64,000 nucleotides of DNA from JAGGAG01 sp964638035 (GCA_964638035.1 CAZWXD010000002.1:1-64000); one strand, 5' to 3'. Shown: positions 16,139 to 25,464, counted from the stretch's first letter. A program made the numbers and translations. The notes: generated by a model from the sequence alone, not told the origin.

Positions 16139-17197
16139 TCAGAGGAGCAGGAACCAGAGCCCGGCCGCCAGCAACGCCAGGCCAATGCCGATCAGCGCCG
16201 CGCGGCGCGCCGCGTGGTCACGCGCAGGGACCTCGCCGGACGGGGCCGCCGCCGGTGTCGCGGTGTCACTCGCCGCATGCGTGGCCGTGACGGCGGGATT
16301 GGCCTCATCGGATGTCGAGGCGCTGCCAGGGAGGCGAAGGAGGTTGTAGCCGGGCTCGCTCTCGTCGCCGGCGGCGCGAAGGCCGTTGCCGGTGAACCGT
16401 GCGGCCACCACCGTGATGTTGTCGGGTCCGCCCCGCTCGTTGGCCAGGTCAATGAGGGTGCTGCTCATCTTCCCGAGGTCGGGCTCCCGCGCCACCACCT
16501 CCGCGATCTCGTCCTTGCGCACCGGGCCCGAGAGCCCATCGGAGCACACGACCAGGACATCCCCACGGCGCAGCTCCTCCATGGACAGCACCACGCGCAC
16601 CCTTGGATCCGGCCCCAGGGCCTGCAGGATGATGTTACGGCGGACATTCGTCTCCGCCTCTTCCTCGGTGAGTTCACCCGCGTCCACCAACCGTTGCGTG
16701 AGGGACTGGTCCTTGGTGAGCTGGAAGGCGCGGCCGTCGCGCACCAGGTAGGCGCGGCTATCCCCGACCTGGGCGAGAAAGAGCATGCTGCCCAGGACCC
16801 CGGCGGCCGTGAGCGTCGTACCCATGCCCCGTACGTCGGCGTGCTCCAGGGCGTAGGCGTGGATCTCGGCGTTGGCCCGCTCGACCGCCTCGCGTATCCG
16901 GAATGCGAACCGCTCCGACGAGCCCTCGGTGTCCGTGCGCCACGAGGTGTTCAGGTGCTCGAAGATGACCTGGGCAGCCATGGAGCTGGCGAGTTCGCCC
17001 GCTGCGGCGCCACCCATGCCATCGGCCACCATGAACAGCGAGCCCCGGGGCCCGATGGCATGCTCGGCGGCGGTCGTGGATGAGACGACCGACCCGGTGG
17101 ACAGGTCGGCTACCAGGTAGGTGTCTTCGTTATGGTCGCGCGTGCGACCGAGGTCGGTTTTGCCGAAGACGCTGACGCGGACAGATCCCCTGGTCAT
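16139..17197 (-). CDS. PP2C-family protein serine/threonine phosphatase, membrane anchored
   Basis: The start at 17197 (MTRGSVRVSVFGKTDLG) is supported by GGGGAG just upstream and gives 352 residues. The PP2C domain covers roughly residues 8-245, with metal-binding motifs GRTRDHNEDTYLV, SLFMVADGMGGAAAGELAS, RGMGTTLTAA, VGDSRAYLVRDG, LVVCSDGLSG and GGPDNITVV. A linker follows and the last 20 residues form one transmembrane helix (ALIGIGLALLAAGLWFLLL), placing the catalytic domain in the cytoplasm. It would reverse phosphorylation by Hanks-type kinases such as that at 23460. The downstream FHA gene starts eight bases after its stop. Confidence 0.93.
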   Translation of the reverse strand: MTRGSVRVSVFGKTDLGRTRDHNEDTYLVADLSTGSVVSSTTAAEHAIGPRGSLFMVADGMGGAAAGELASSMAAQVIFEHLNTSWRTDTEGSSERFAFRIREAVERANAEIHAYALEHADVRGMGTTLTAAGVLGSMLFLAQVGDSRAYLVRDGRAFQLTKDQSLTQRLVDAGELTEEEAETNVRRNIILQALGPDPRVRVVLSMEELRRGDVLVVCSDGLSGPVRKDEIAEVVAREPDLGKMSSTLIDLANERGGPDNITVVAARFTGNGLRAAGDESEPGYNLLRLPGSASTSDEANPAVTATHAASDTATPAAAPSGEVPARDHAARRAALIGIGLALLAAGLWFLLL

Positions 17198-17297
17198 TCT
17201 CCCCTCATGCCGTGAGCCAGGCCCAGGCCGGGCGACCTGTCCGCCATCGACCAATCTAGGAATCGATCCGGGGAGCGTCAACGTGCGGTCTCTGCCG

Positions 17298-17325
17298 TAA
17301 GTTGTGTAGCGCAAGTAGCTTGCGC
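17298..17325 (+). promoter_or_regulatory. -10-like element and perfect hairpin before the amidase start
   Basis: TAAGTT (17298-17303) is followed by GCGCAAG-TAG-CTTGCGC (17309-17325), a perfect seven-base stem with a three-base loop that ends two bases before the ATG at 17328. If transcription starts near 17310, the hairpin would be the very 5' end of the mRNA. It could also be a DNA operator. No Shine-Dalgarno sequence is visible. Confidence 0.4.
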
Positions 17326-17327
17326 GC

Positions 17328-18896
17328 ATGCCTCACAGATTTGCGCTCATGGCCGGGGCACTCCTCGCGGGATGCGCCCTGCACGGCCCGGCTGGCACCG
17401 CCGCCGGGTCGCCGACGTCCATCGATTCCATCAGCATCCCGCCTGCGAGCGGGCCACTCGACCTGCGCGTCGTCTATCCCCAACCCAACGGTACCATCGC
17501 GGCCAGGGATTCGACGTTCCTCCTGGGGTCGGTTGGGAGTGGTTCGGCCTCGCTCACGATCGACGGCCAGCCGGTTCGCGTCCACCCCAACGGGGCCTGG
17601 CTCGCCTGGGTTGCGGTGCCGCCTGATTCCGCCTTCGCCCTGGGGCTTGTTGCCACGTCGGCTGCTGATACCGTGCGGCTGGACCTGCCGCTCCAGCGTG
17701 CCGGTCCATCGAGCCGTCGCGCGGTGCTCGATTCACTTGCACGCGGCCTGCTCGGCGACACCGTCCCGGTCCTGGTCCAGCTCGATGACGACACCGCGGG
17801 CACGGGGACGACGGACAGCATCACCATTGGGCGGAACCTGCCGGGAGGGACGTATCACTGGTTCTTCGCGAGGGGCACCCGCACCGTGGCGGCCGGGCAG
17901 GTGGGCGGCCTGGTGCGTCTCCACCTGAGCGATGGGACCTTCGCGTGGGTGCCGGCGGCCGAGGTGATCCCGCTCGGGCCGGCCGCGCGTCCGCCCCTGG
18001 CCGTGGCCGGCTCCATCGACCTGGTGCGCACCTCGGCCGGGGTGGCGCTGCGCATCCCGCTGGGTGCCATGGTCCCCGTGTCAGTGCAGGAGGGTGAGCG
18101 CACCATTGCCGTGACGCTCCACTCAGCACTCGGGGACATCAACTGGACGCGCTATGCTCCGGCTGACGACCTCGTGGAGCGGGTGGACTGGCGCCAGGAC
18201 GCAGACCGCGTGGTGGTTGATGTCCACCTTCGTGCGCCGCTCTGGGGCTATCGCACGCGATGGCAGGGGACGGACCTCCTCCTCGAGGTGCGACGTCCAC
18301 CGTGTCCCGTGCCGGGCGCGCCCCTCCGCGGGCGCGTGATCGCGATCGACCCGGGGCATCCTCCCGCCGGCGCCACCGGGCCCACGGGGCTCACTGAGGC
18401 CGAGGCCAACCTGGCGATTGCGGGGCGCCTGCGCGCCCTGCTCGAGGAGGCCGGCGCTCGCGTGGTCATGACGCGGGTCGACGCGACGCCCCTGGACCTC
18501 GTGTCGCGCATTCGCCTCGCCGAGGCCGCCGGCGCCGAGGTGCTGGTGAGCATCCACAATAATGCGGTGCCTGATGGCGTGAATCCTTTCACCAGCCAGG
18601 GCTCGTCGGTGTTCTACAACCATGCCCAGAGCCTCCCCCTGGCCAGGTCCGTGCAGGGGGCGCTCGTGCAGCGGCTGGGGGTTCGGGACCTGGGCGTGGG
18701 ACGCGGGGACCTGGCGATGGTGCGCCCCACCTGGCAGCCGTCGATCCTCACCGAGGGGCTCTTCATGATCGTGCCGGCGCACGAGGCCGCCCTGCGGGTG
18801 GCGGAAGGGCAGGAGCGCTATGCGCGGGGTGTCGCGGACGGACTGGCGGCGTTCCTGGCGGCGCGAGGTGAGGACTGTGAAAGACAGCGTCACTGA
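17328..18896 (+). CDS. N-acetylmuramoyl-L-alanine amidase (Amidase_3), lipoprotein
   Basis: The 522-residue product begins with a lipoprotein signal (FALMAGALLAGC). An N-terminal region of about 320 residues is beta-rich and contains an SH3-like or AMIN-like segment (GLVRLHLSDGTFAWVPAAEV). The zinc amidase catalytic domain lies at about 336-515. Zinc ligands and catalytic glutamate are visible in VIAIDPGHPP, TGLTEAEANLAIA, VLVSIHNNAV and SILTEGLFMI. Such enzymes cut the bond between MurNAc and the stem peptide to separate daughter cells or release muropeptides. The products could feed the recycling genes encoded at 10.7-15.4 kb. It heads the plus-strand amidase-GWxTD-GWxTD-kinase run. Confidence 0.93.
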   Translation: MPHRFALMAGALLAGCALHGPAGTAAGSPTSIDSISIPPASGPLDLRVVYPQPNGTIAARDSTFLLGSVGSGSASLTIDGQPVRVHPNGAWLAWVAVPPDSAFALGLVATSAADTVRLDLPLQRAGPSSRRAVLDSLARGLLGDTVPVLVQLDDDTAGTGTTDSITIGRNLPGGTYHWFFARGTRTVAAGQVGGLVRLHLSDGTFAWVPAAEVIPLGPAARPPLAVAGSIDLVRTSAGVALRIPLGAMVPVSVQEGERTIAVTLHSALGDINWTRYAPADDLVERVDWRQDADRVVVDVHLRAPLWGYRTRWQGTDLLLEVRRPPCPVPGAPLRGRVIAIDPGHPPAGATGPTGLTEAEANLAIAGRLRALLEEAGARVVMTRVDATPLDLVSRIRLAEAAGAEVLVSIHNNAVPDGVNPFTSQGSSVFYNHAQSLPLARSVQGALVQRLGVRDLGVGRGDLAMVRPTWQPSILTEGLFMIVPAHEAALRVAEGQERYARGVADGLAAFLAARGEDCERQRH

Positions 18897-18915
18897 GACG
18901 TCAACCGGAAAGGCC

Positions 18916-21222
18916 ATGCCTCTCCACGCTCACCCCCGTCGCCGGCAGCCCATGTTGGGGCTCCTCACTGTTCTTGCCCTGGGACTTGGCACTGTGGGGC
19001 GTGTGTCGGCGCAGGGCCCGGCGGAGCGGGCGGAGCTGGAGGCATTCAGGGACTCCGTTGCTGGCACCATCGACAGTGTCGGCCTCCTGCGGCTGGAGGA
19101 GCGGCTCATCGAGGCCACCAGGGAAGACCGGTCCAATCCCATGGCCCACCTCCGGCTGGGGTTTCTCGCCCTCCGCCTGGGGGAACTGACCGGCACCTCC
19201 CATTTCGACGACGCGGCATCCGAGTTCCAGTGGGCCATCGACGTGCGGCCTACCTGGCCGTATCCCTGGTACGGCATGGGCCTGGCCGAACTGGGGTTGG
19301 GTGACTCCAAGTTCACGCTGATCGCCGGGCTGCACACCATGTTCGGCAAGGATGCCCTGACGCGCGCCGCCACGGCCTTCGCCCGGTCGGCCGAGGTGGA
19401 CCCGACCTTCGTGAAGGGGCTGGTCGAGCTGAGCAACACTGCGCTGCGACAGCGGGTCAACATCCGGACCATGGTGGCGCTGGAGGCGCTCCGGAGGACG
19501 GCGGCGACGGAGGCCGGGCGCCATCCCGAGGTGCTGCTCGCGCGGGGGCGGATCGAGCGTGAAGTGGGCGACCTCGACTCGGCCATGGCGGCGCTGACCA
19601 CGCTCATCGCGGTCGACTCCGGCCCAGTGCCCACCGTGGAAATTGCGCGAACCCGCCTGCTGCGCGGGGACCCCTCCGCGGTGGCGGGCCTGGTGGCGGC
19701 CCTCGCCACGGGCGACAGCCAGGTGGTGGGCATCATTCGCCGCGACATCTATCCCATCGCGAGCGACAGCATCCTGGCCGAGTACGATGGACTGCAGGGG
19801 AGGTACCGCGCGGCCTGGCTGCAGCGGTTCTGGGAGGAGCGCGACGACCTGGCGCTGCGCAAGCCGGGTGAGCGCGTCACGGAGCACTACCGGCGCTGGT
19901 TCCAGGCACGACGAAGCTACGCCCTCGTGTCGACCCTCCGGCGCCGGTTCGACATCGGCGAGCGCTTCCGGTCCGGCAGCCTGGACTTCGACGACCGCGG
20001 CATCATCTACGTGCGTCACGGCCCGCCTACCTCGGTGGCCTTCTACACGGGGACCACGGAACGGCTCGACCCGAACGAGTCCTGGCGGTACGAGCGTCCC
20101 GATGGCGACCTGATCTTCCACTTCGTCGCACGGGAGGACGTGCAGGACTTCCGGCTGGTCGAGAGCCTGTTCGACATCCTGGGCTACTCGCGGGCCGTGG
20201 CAATCCAGACCGGCGGGCTCTCGCGGCCCATGGGCGGGCGTGGCGCGGGGGTGGTGCTCGCCGACACGCTGGGGGAGGCCCTCCTGATTTCCCGGCAGGG
20301 CTTCGCGCCGATCTACCAGCAAATGCTGAACACGGGAGGGATGGGCACGTCGTTCCAGCGGATCGCGGCGGCGGAGCGCAACGAAGGCGCCCGTGCCATC
20401 CAGATCGGGACCACCACGGACAGCTGGGAGCCGCGCCTCCGGAAGCAGGTGGACGCGCGGTGCCAGGTCATCGGCGTCGGGCAGGGCGGTGGGTACCCTC
20501 AACTCCAGGTGGCGTGCGCCGCCCGGGCCGGCAGCCTCTCCCCCGTGCGCGTGGCGCAGGGCATGGTCTACCCGCTGCGCCTCCGGTTCACGGCCACCGA
20601 CTCGGTCGGGCGGGTGGTGGCGAGCGTGGACACCAGCCGGCGCTTCCTCGCGCCCGCACGCGTGCCGGACCATGAATTCCTCGTGGCGCACCTGACCATC
20701 CCGACCACCACCTACGGGGCATTGCGGTACCGCTTCCTCATCGAGGAGGATGACAGCACGGGCTTCGTGAGCCCGATGCGCGATGTGGTGGTCCCGCCAG
20801 TGAATACGGTGCGCCTGGCGCTGAGCGACCTCGTCCTGGGATCGCGGAACAGCCGCGCCACCTGGCGCCCGGCCCAGGGCGACACCGTGTTCTTCAACCC
20901 GCTCGGCACCTTCCGCCGGAACGAGACGCTCGAGCTGTTCTACGAGATCCTGGGCGCCGACCCCTACCAGGCGCATGAAACGACGCTCGTGATCCGGAAG
21001 GGCGGTGGCACGACCGCGGCCTACATGCGCGGACAGTCGGGCGGCGGGTCGCCGCAGGTGACGTTGCGCTTCGACGACCAGTCGCCGCGGGGGCCCTGGC
21101 GGGTCCAGCGGAGCGTCAACCTCGAGAAGCTCAAGCCGGGCGACTACACCCTCGAGATCACCGTCACGGCGGTCAACGGGATGACCGACACCCGCCGGCG
21201 CTCGTTCCGCGTCGTGGGCTGA
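18916..21222 (+). CDS. Secreted GWxTD-domain-type protein, first paralogue
   Basis: From ATG 18916 the 768-residue product has a signal peptide (GLLTVLALGLGTVGRVSAQ). A helical tetratricopeptide-like region covers about residues 60-240. A GWxTD-like domain is centred near 355, where SGSLDFDDRGIIYVRHGPP and WRYERPDGDLIFHF replace the canonical GWxTDRGRIYIRYGPP. The last 250 residues are beta-sandwich-like. GWxTD proteins are found in Gemmatimonadota, Acidobacteriota and relatives and have no established function. The last bases overlap nothing, but the paralogue starts two bases after this stop. A GTG at 18877 is an alternative start. The two genes share domain order along their whole length. 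Confidence 0.8.
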   Translation: MPLHAHPRRRQPMLGLLTVLALGLGTVGRVSAQGPAERAELEAFRDSVAGTIDSVGLLRLEERLIEATREDRSNPMAHLRLGFLALRLGELTGTSHFDDAASEFQWAIDVRPTWPYPWYGMGLAELGLGDSKFTLIAGLHTMFGKDALTRAATAFARSAEVDPTFVKGLVELSNTALRQRVNIRTMVALEALRRTAATEAGRHPEVLLARGRIEREVGDLDSAMAALTTLIAVDSGPVPTVEIARTRLLRGDPSAVAGLVAALATGDSQVVGIIRRDIYPIASDSILAEYDGLQGRYRAAWLQRFWEERDDLALRKPGERVTEHYRRWFQARRSYALVSTLRRRFDIGERFRSGSLDFDDRGIIYVRHGPPTSVAFYTGTTERLDPNESWRYERPDGDLIFHFVAREDVQDFRLVESLFDILGYSRAVAIQTGGLSRPMGGRGAGVVLADTLGEALLISRQGFAPIYQQMLNTGGMGTSFQRIAAAERNEGARAIQIGTTTDSWEPRLRKQVDARCQVIGVGQGGGYPQLQVACAARAGSLSPVRVAQGMVYPLRLRFTATDSVGRVVASVDTSRRFLAPARVPDHEFLVAHLTIPTTTYGALRYRFLIEEDDSTGFVSPMRDVVVPPVNTVRLALSDLVLGSRNSRATWRPAQGDTVFFNPLGTFRRNETLELFYEILGADPYQAHETTLVIRKGGGTTAAYMRGQSGGGSPQVTLRFDDQSPRGPWRVQRSVNLEKLKPGDYTLEITVTAVNGMTDTRRRSFRVVG

Positions 21223-21224
21223 CG

Positions 21225-23456
21225 ATGCGGCGCGGGCTCGTGCCGGCGGTGCTCCTGCTGCTGGGGCTCCCCGCGGCCCTGGTCGCGCAGGGCGGCGCTG
21301 CCAGCGCGGCCCTCCTCCGTTTCCGTGACTCCCTCGCGGCGATCACCGACTCGGTCGCCCTGCGCGAATTCGAGCGGGAACGCATCGAGGTCGCCCGCCA
21401 GCGGCGCGACAGCACCCTCCTCCACCTTGAACTGGGCCTCGTGGCGGCGCGCCTGGGTGAGGTGGCCGATCGCGACCACTTCGATGATGCGCTGGGCGAG
21501 TTCGCGTGGGCAGCGGAGCTCGAGCCGCGATGGCCCTGGCCCTGGTATGCCACGGGCATGACCGAGGAGCGGATCGGGGACTCGAAGTTCTCCCCGCTGG
21601 CGGGCTTCAAGGCGATGCTGGGTGAGGACGCCATGACGCGCGCCGCCGATGCGATGGTCGAGGCGCTGGATCGCGACCCGGGGTTCGCGCCCGCCCTCGA
21701 CGCGCTGTCGCGGCTGGCACTGGCCCAGCGCGTGAACCTGCGGCTGGAAGCTGCCCTCGCGGCCCACCGCCGCGCCGCCGGCACCGAGGCGGCCCGCATG
21801 CCCGCCATCCTGCTGGCGCGGGGACGGGTCGAGCGCCTGGTCGGCAGCCCCGACTCGGCGCTGGTTGCATTCCGGGCCTATCGGGCGGCCGGCGGACTCG
21901 AGCCGCTCGCGTTGCTCGAGGAGGCCAGGACCCTCTTTGTGCTGGATTCGCTCAGTGGCCAGGCACCCTACTACCAGGGCGCCCGGTTCGATGATTCGGC
22001 GGTGGTTGGCATGTACCGGGCTGACATCGCGCCCATCACCAGCGACGCGGACCTCGTCGCCTTCGACGCACAGGCGGGGACCGCCCGCGCCACCTGGCTC
22101 CACACGTTCTGGCGTGCGCGAGGCGAGTACGACCTCCGGGGAGAGGGCGAGCGACTGCAGCAGCACTACCAGCGACTGCACCAGGCGCGGAAGCGGTACC
22201 GCATTGCGGCGGCCAGGCGCCGCTACGACCTGGACGAGCGGTACCGCTCCGGGAGCCGCGACTTCGATGACCGGGGCATCATCCTCATCCGGCACGGGGA
22301 GCCTGACGACTCCGCCACCTTCGTGTACCGCGACGCCTGCGCCAACATCACCTGGCGCTACGACCGGCCGGAGGGCAACCTGCTCTTTCACTTCGTGGCG
22401 CGGAGTGACGTGAGCGACTTCCACCTGGTCGAGAGCCTCATGGACATCGCGGAGGCCGGTGGCATGTACAACTTCGTCCACCTGGAGTGCCAGGCGCCGC
22501 CCCGGTCCGACCTGGCGTTGAGCCGCGAGCACCTCGATCCCGAGTACCTCCGGCTGGCCACGGCGTCCACCAACTCCTACACCATGCTGCAGCAGCGCGA
22601 ACGCCAGCGGGGCCAGCGTGACCTCGCGATCGGCACCACGACCGACCGCTATCCCCTGCGCTTCGCCGACTCCCTCGACGTGCGGGCGGAAGGGGTCGCC
22701 CTGGGGTTCAGCGAGGATGGCCGGCCGCTCCTGCAGGTGGCCATCGCGCTTCGCGGTGCCACGGCCCGGGCGGTCGAGACCCCGGACGGGGCGACCTACC
22801 CGGTGCGGGTGCGCCTCATGGCGCGGAACAGCGCGGGTCAGGTCGTGGCGTTCGTCGACACACTGCGGACCTATGCGCCAAGGGAACGCGTCACCGATGA
22901 CGGGTTCCTCGTGGGCCGCCTCGCGGTGCCAGTGGATACGGGCCTCGTGGAGTGGCGGCTTGCCGTGGACCAGGGTGGGAGCCGGGGCTTCGTCTTCCCC
23001 CGCCAGCGAACTGTCGCGGCGGCCGGGTCGGGCGGGCTGGCCCTGAGCGATATCGCCCTGGGGGCACCCCGGCTGAGCGCCGAGTGGGAGGGTGGCCTGG
23101 GGGAACGGATCCGGCTCAACCCGCTGGGGGCCTGGCGGTCGGGGAGTGACCTGGACCTGTACGCCGAGGTGTATGGAACTTCGTCAGGCGCGCCCCTTGC
23201 AGTGGAGCTGACGTTGAGCCGCCTGGGTGGCGGCAAGTTCCTGGGCATCCTTGGCGGAAAGAAGCGATCGCTGACCGTGTCGAGCACTGAACCAGCGCGC
23301 GGGGCCACCAGCCCCATCCGCAAGACGGTGACACTCACCGACCTCGCGCCGGGGGAGTACCGGCTGCGCGTGCGCGTACGCGACGGCGAGGGCCGGGCCG
23401 CGGAGCGCGAGCGGACCATCCTGGTCCGGCCGCGGGCCCCGGGCGCGGGCGGGTAG
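21225..23456 (+). CDS. Secreted GWxTD-domain-type protein, second paralogue
   Basis: This 743-residue protein has the same plan as the preceding gene. It has a signal peptide (MRRGLVPAVLLLLGLPAALVAQ), then a helical repeat region with matching landmarks (FDDALGEFAWAAELEPRWPWPWYATGM is the counterpart of FDDAASEFQWAIDVRPTWPYPWYGMG; each is quoted here only as a landmark near residue 85). A GWxTD-like block follows near 342 (SGSRDFDDRGIILIRHGEP, then WRYDRPEGNLLFHF), and a beta-rich C-terminus. Clear similarity over the full length indicates a tandem duplication. It begins two bases after the first paralogue and ends three bases before the kinase start, so all are in one transcription unit. Function is unknown. 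Confidence 0.8.
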   Translation: MRRGLVPAVLLLLGLPAALVAQGGAASAALLRFRDSLAAITDSVALREFERERIEVARQRRDSTLLHLELGLVAARLGEVADRDHFDDALGEFAWAAELEPRWPWPWYATGMTEERIGDSKFSPLAGFKAMLGEDAMTRAADAMVEALDRDPGFAPALDALSRLALAQRVNLRLEAALAAHRRAAGTEAARMPAILLARGRVERLVGSPDSALVAFRAYRAAGGLEPLALLEEARTLFVLDSLSGQAPYYQGARFDDSAVVGMYRADIAPITSDADLVAFDAQAGTARATWLHTFWRARGEYDLRGEGERLQQHYQRLHQARKRYRIAAARRRYDLDERYRSGSRDFDDRGIILIRHGEPDDSATFVYRDACANITWRYDRPEGNLLFHFVARSDVSDFHLVESLMDIAEAGGMYNFVHLECQAPPRSDLALSREHLDPEYLRLATASTNSYTMLQQRERQRGQRDLAIGTTTDRYPLRFADSLDVRAEGVALGFSEDGRPLLQVAIALRGATARAVETPDGATYPVRVRLMARNSAGQVVAFVDTLRTYAPRERVTDDGFLVGRLAVPVDTGLVEWRLAVDQGGSRGFVFPRQRTVAAAGSGGLALSDIALGAPRLSAEWEGGLGERIRLNPLGAWRSGSDLDLYAEVYGTSSGAPLAVELTLSRLGGGKFLGILGGKKRSLTVSSTEPARGATSPIRKTVTLTDLAPGEYRLRVRVRDGEGRAAERERTILVRPRAPGAGG

Positions 23457-23459
23457 CCC

Positions 23460-25406
23460 ATGCAGGACGACCGGGAGGTCGTGGCCGCGGCACTGGCCGG
23501 CGAGTACGACCTGGTGGAGGAGCTGGGGCGCGGCGGCATGGCCCTGGTGTTCCGCGCGCGCGAGCGCGAGCTGGATCGCGACGTGGCCGTCAAGGTGCTC
23601 CCGTTCGCACTCGCCTTCGACGCCGAGTACGTCGAGCGGTTCCAGCGCGAGGCGCGGACCGCCGCGCAGCTGGAGCATCCCAACATCATTCCCGTGTACC
23701 GGGTGGGTCGCTCGGCGCAGGTCGCCTACTTCGTGATGAAGTACCTGCGTGGCGGCTCCCTCGCGGGGCTGCTTGCGCAGCGGGGGCGCCTGAACGCCCC
23801 CGAGATTCGCCGGCTCCTCGCCGACTGTGCGGCAGCGCTTGCCTACGCGCACCAGCGCGGCATCGTCCACCGTGACATCAAGCCCGACAACATCATGTTC
23901 GACGAGTTCGGGCAGGTGCACGTCACCGATTTCGGCATCGCCAAGGCGGTGTCCGCCGGCCGGCTGACCGGAACGGGCATGTCGATCGGGACCCCGCACT
24001 ACATGAGCCCGGAGCAGGCACGGGCCCAGTCCATCGACGGCCGGAGTGACATCTACTCCCTGGGCGTCGTGGCCTACCAGTGCCTCACCGGGCAGGTGCC
24101 CTTCGACGGCGAGGACAGCTACGCCATCGGGTACCAGCACCTGAACGAGCCGCTCCCCGTTCCGCAGCTCCACAATCCCGACGATCGCAAGCTGTACGAA
24201 ACGATCCGGCGCATGACCATGAAGGACGTCGAGGACCGTCCCCAGGACTGTGCCGAGCTGATCCGCCTGCTGCAGCACCAGCCCGTGGCCGCACCGGGGA
24301 GCCTCGCGTCCGGCACGTCGGAACCGGCAGCCCCGCTGCTCGTGACGCCGACCCGATCGCGGCCCGGCACGCCCCCGGCGACGCCGACCCGGCGCCTGGC
24401 GACGCCCCGGTCCGGCAGCCGCCAGCTCCCAGCGACGCCCGCACCACCGGAGCGCCGGGCCGGCGGTGCCATCGTCGCGATCCTGCTCCTGCTCGGGCTC
24501 GGTGCGGGTGGTGGCTGGTGGTACGCACAGGGTGCCGCGGCAACGCGGGCAGCCGGTTCCGGCGCGCCGGTGGACGCGCTGGGGGTGCCGGAGCCAGCGC
24601 CGGTTGCCCCGCCTGCCGTGGAGTCTGGCCCGGTGGTGCTGGCCACCCCCGGCCCTGACTCGATGAGCCCGCCTCCGCCCGTGGAGTCACTCCCGGCGCC
24701 GGTGGTGCCGGCGCAGCCGATGGCGCAGGGAGTGATGAACGGTGACGGCGTGCCTGAGGCGCCGCGGGATTCGGGGTCGCTCAAGATTGTCGGGATCCCG
24801 GCGGGATCGAGCGTGCTGCTGGATGGCGAGCCGGTGCGCTCGACTGTGACGCGCCTGGCTGCGGGCCGGCATGTCGTGGCCATCTCGGCGCCGCTGCATG
24901 ATTTCTACGAGGAGCAGGTCGAGATCGTCGCCGACGATTTCTACGAGCTGCAACCGGTCCTCGTGCGCCAGGGCGCAGGCACGTCCCAGGCGGCCCGCCG
25001 GGCGATCCGGCAGCGTCGCCTCGCGGCCCGAGGCGTGGTCCCCTCGAGCTGCGACGAGCCCGGGCCCACCTACAATGCTGACCACAGTTGTTATGACGTG
25101 CGGCCAAGACCGGTCGTCGCCGCCCGGGTGCCACTCCCGCCGGAGTTCCGGGGCAACCCGTCGCCCAGCACGGTGCTGGTGAAGGTCTCTCCCGAGGGCA
25201 GGGTGCTCGTGGTGAAGGGCCTGCGATCGTCCCAGGACCTCGCCTTCGAGCAGCTGGCACGGGAGTATGCGGCCAGGGCCGAGTGGAAGCCGGCCCGGCG
25301 TGACAGCCAGCCGGTGATGGGGTGGACCGCCTGGACCATCGTGGGGGTGCGCTCGCCAGGTCCGGCATCGGACGCCACATCTGGCGCGGACGCTGCCGGC
25401 CGCTAA
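23460..25406 (+). CDS. Hanks-type Ser/Thr protein kinase with extracytoplasmic PEGA and TonB-C-like domains
   Basis: The 648-residue protein has a complete kinase domain at about residues 16-275: glycine loop LGRGGMALVFRA, VAVKVL lysine, HRDIKPDNIM catalytic loop, DFGIAKA, and SIGTPHYMSPEQA. A threonine/proline-rich juxtamembrane stretch precedes one transmembrane helix near 333-352 (AIVAILLLLGLGAGGGWWYA). Outside, a PEGA domain near 438-500 (GSLKIVGIPAGSSVLLDGEP) is followed by a region near 565-632 resembling TonB C-terminal domains (STVLVKVSPEGRVLVVKGL, then EYAARAEWKPARRD). It is encoded directly behind two GWxTD proteins and an amidase. A role in reporting envelope state is inferred. The PP2C and FHA proteins at 15-17 kb are likely partners. 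Confidence 0.92.
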   Translation: MQDDREVVAAALAGEYDLVEELGRGGMALVFRARERELDRDVAVKVLPFALAFDAEYVERFQREARTAAQLEHPNIIPVYRVGRSAQVAYFVMKYLRGGSLAGLLAQRGRLNAPEIRRLLADCAAALAYAHQRGIVHRDIKPDNIMFDEFGQVHVTDFGIAKAVSAGRLTGTGMSIGTPHYMSPEQARAQSIDGRSDIYSLGVVAYQCLTGQVPFDGEDSYAIGYQHLNEPLPVPQLHNPDDRKLYETIRRMTMKDVEDRPQDCAELIRLLQHQPVAAPGSLASGTSEPAAPLLVTPTRSRPGTPPATPTRRLATPRSGSRQLPATPAPPERRAGGAIVAILLLLGLGAGGGWWYAQGAAATRAAGSGAPVDALGVPEPAPVAPPAVESGPVVLATPGPDSMSPPPPVESLPAPVVPAQPMAQGVMNGDGVPEAPRDSGSLKIVGIPAGSSVLLDGEPVRSTVTRLAAGRHVVAISAPLHDFYEEQVEIVADDFYELQPVLVRQGAGTSQAARRAIRQRRLAARGVVPSSCDEPGPTYNADHSCYDVRPRPVVAARVPLPPEFRGNPSPSTVLVKVSPEGRVLVVKGLRSSQDLAFEQLAREYAARAEWKPARRDSQPVMGWTAWTIVGVRSPGPASDATSGADAAGR

Positions 25407-25464
25407 CGTTCCCGGGCGCTGTCCACGGCTTCCTTGCGCACCATCCTTCAGCCAACCGGGTCCC

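Noticed and set aside
17360..17660. Alternative later start for the amidase at its internal ATG (17349)
   Set aside because: It would still be exported but shortens the signal peptide; the upstream ATG fits the -10 element and lipoprotein signal better.
20200..20980. Long minus-strand frame across the first GWxTD gene
   Set aside because: Histidine/arginine/proline-rich shadow without domains; the plus-strand protein has a signal peptide and conserved domain.
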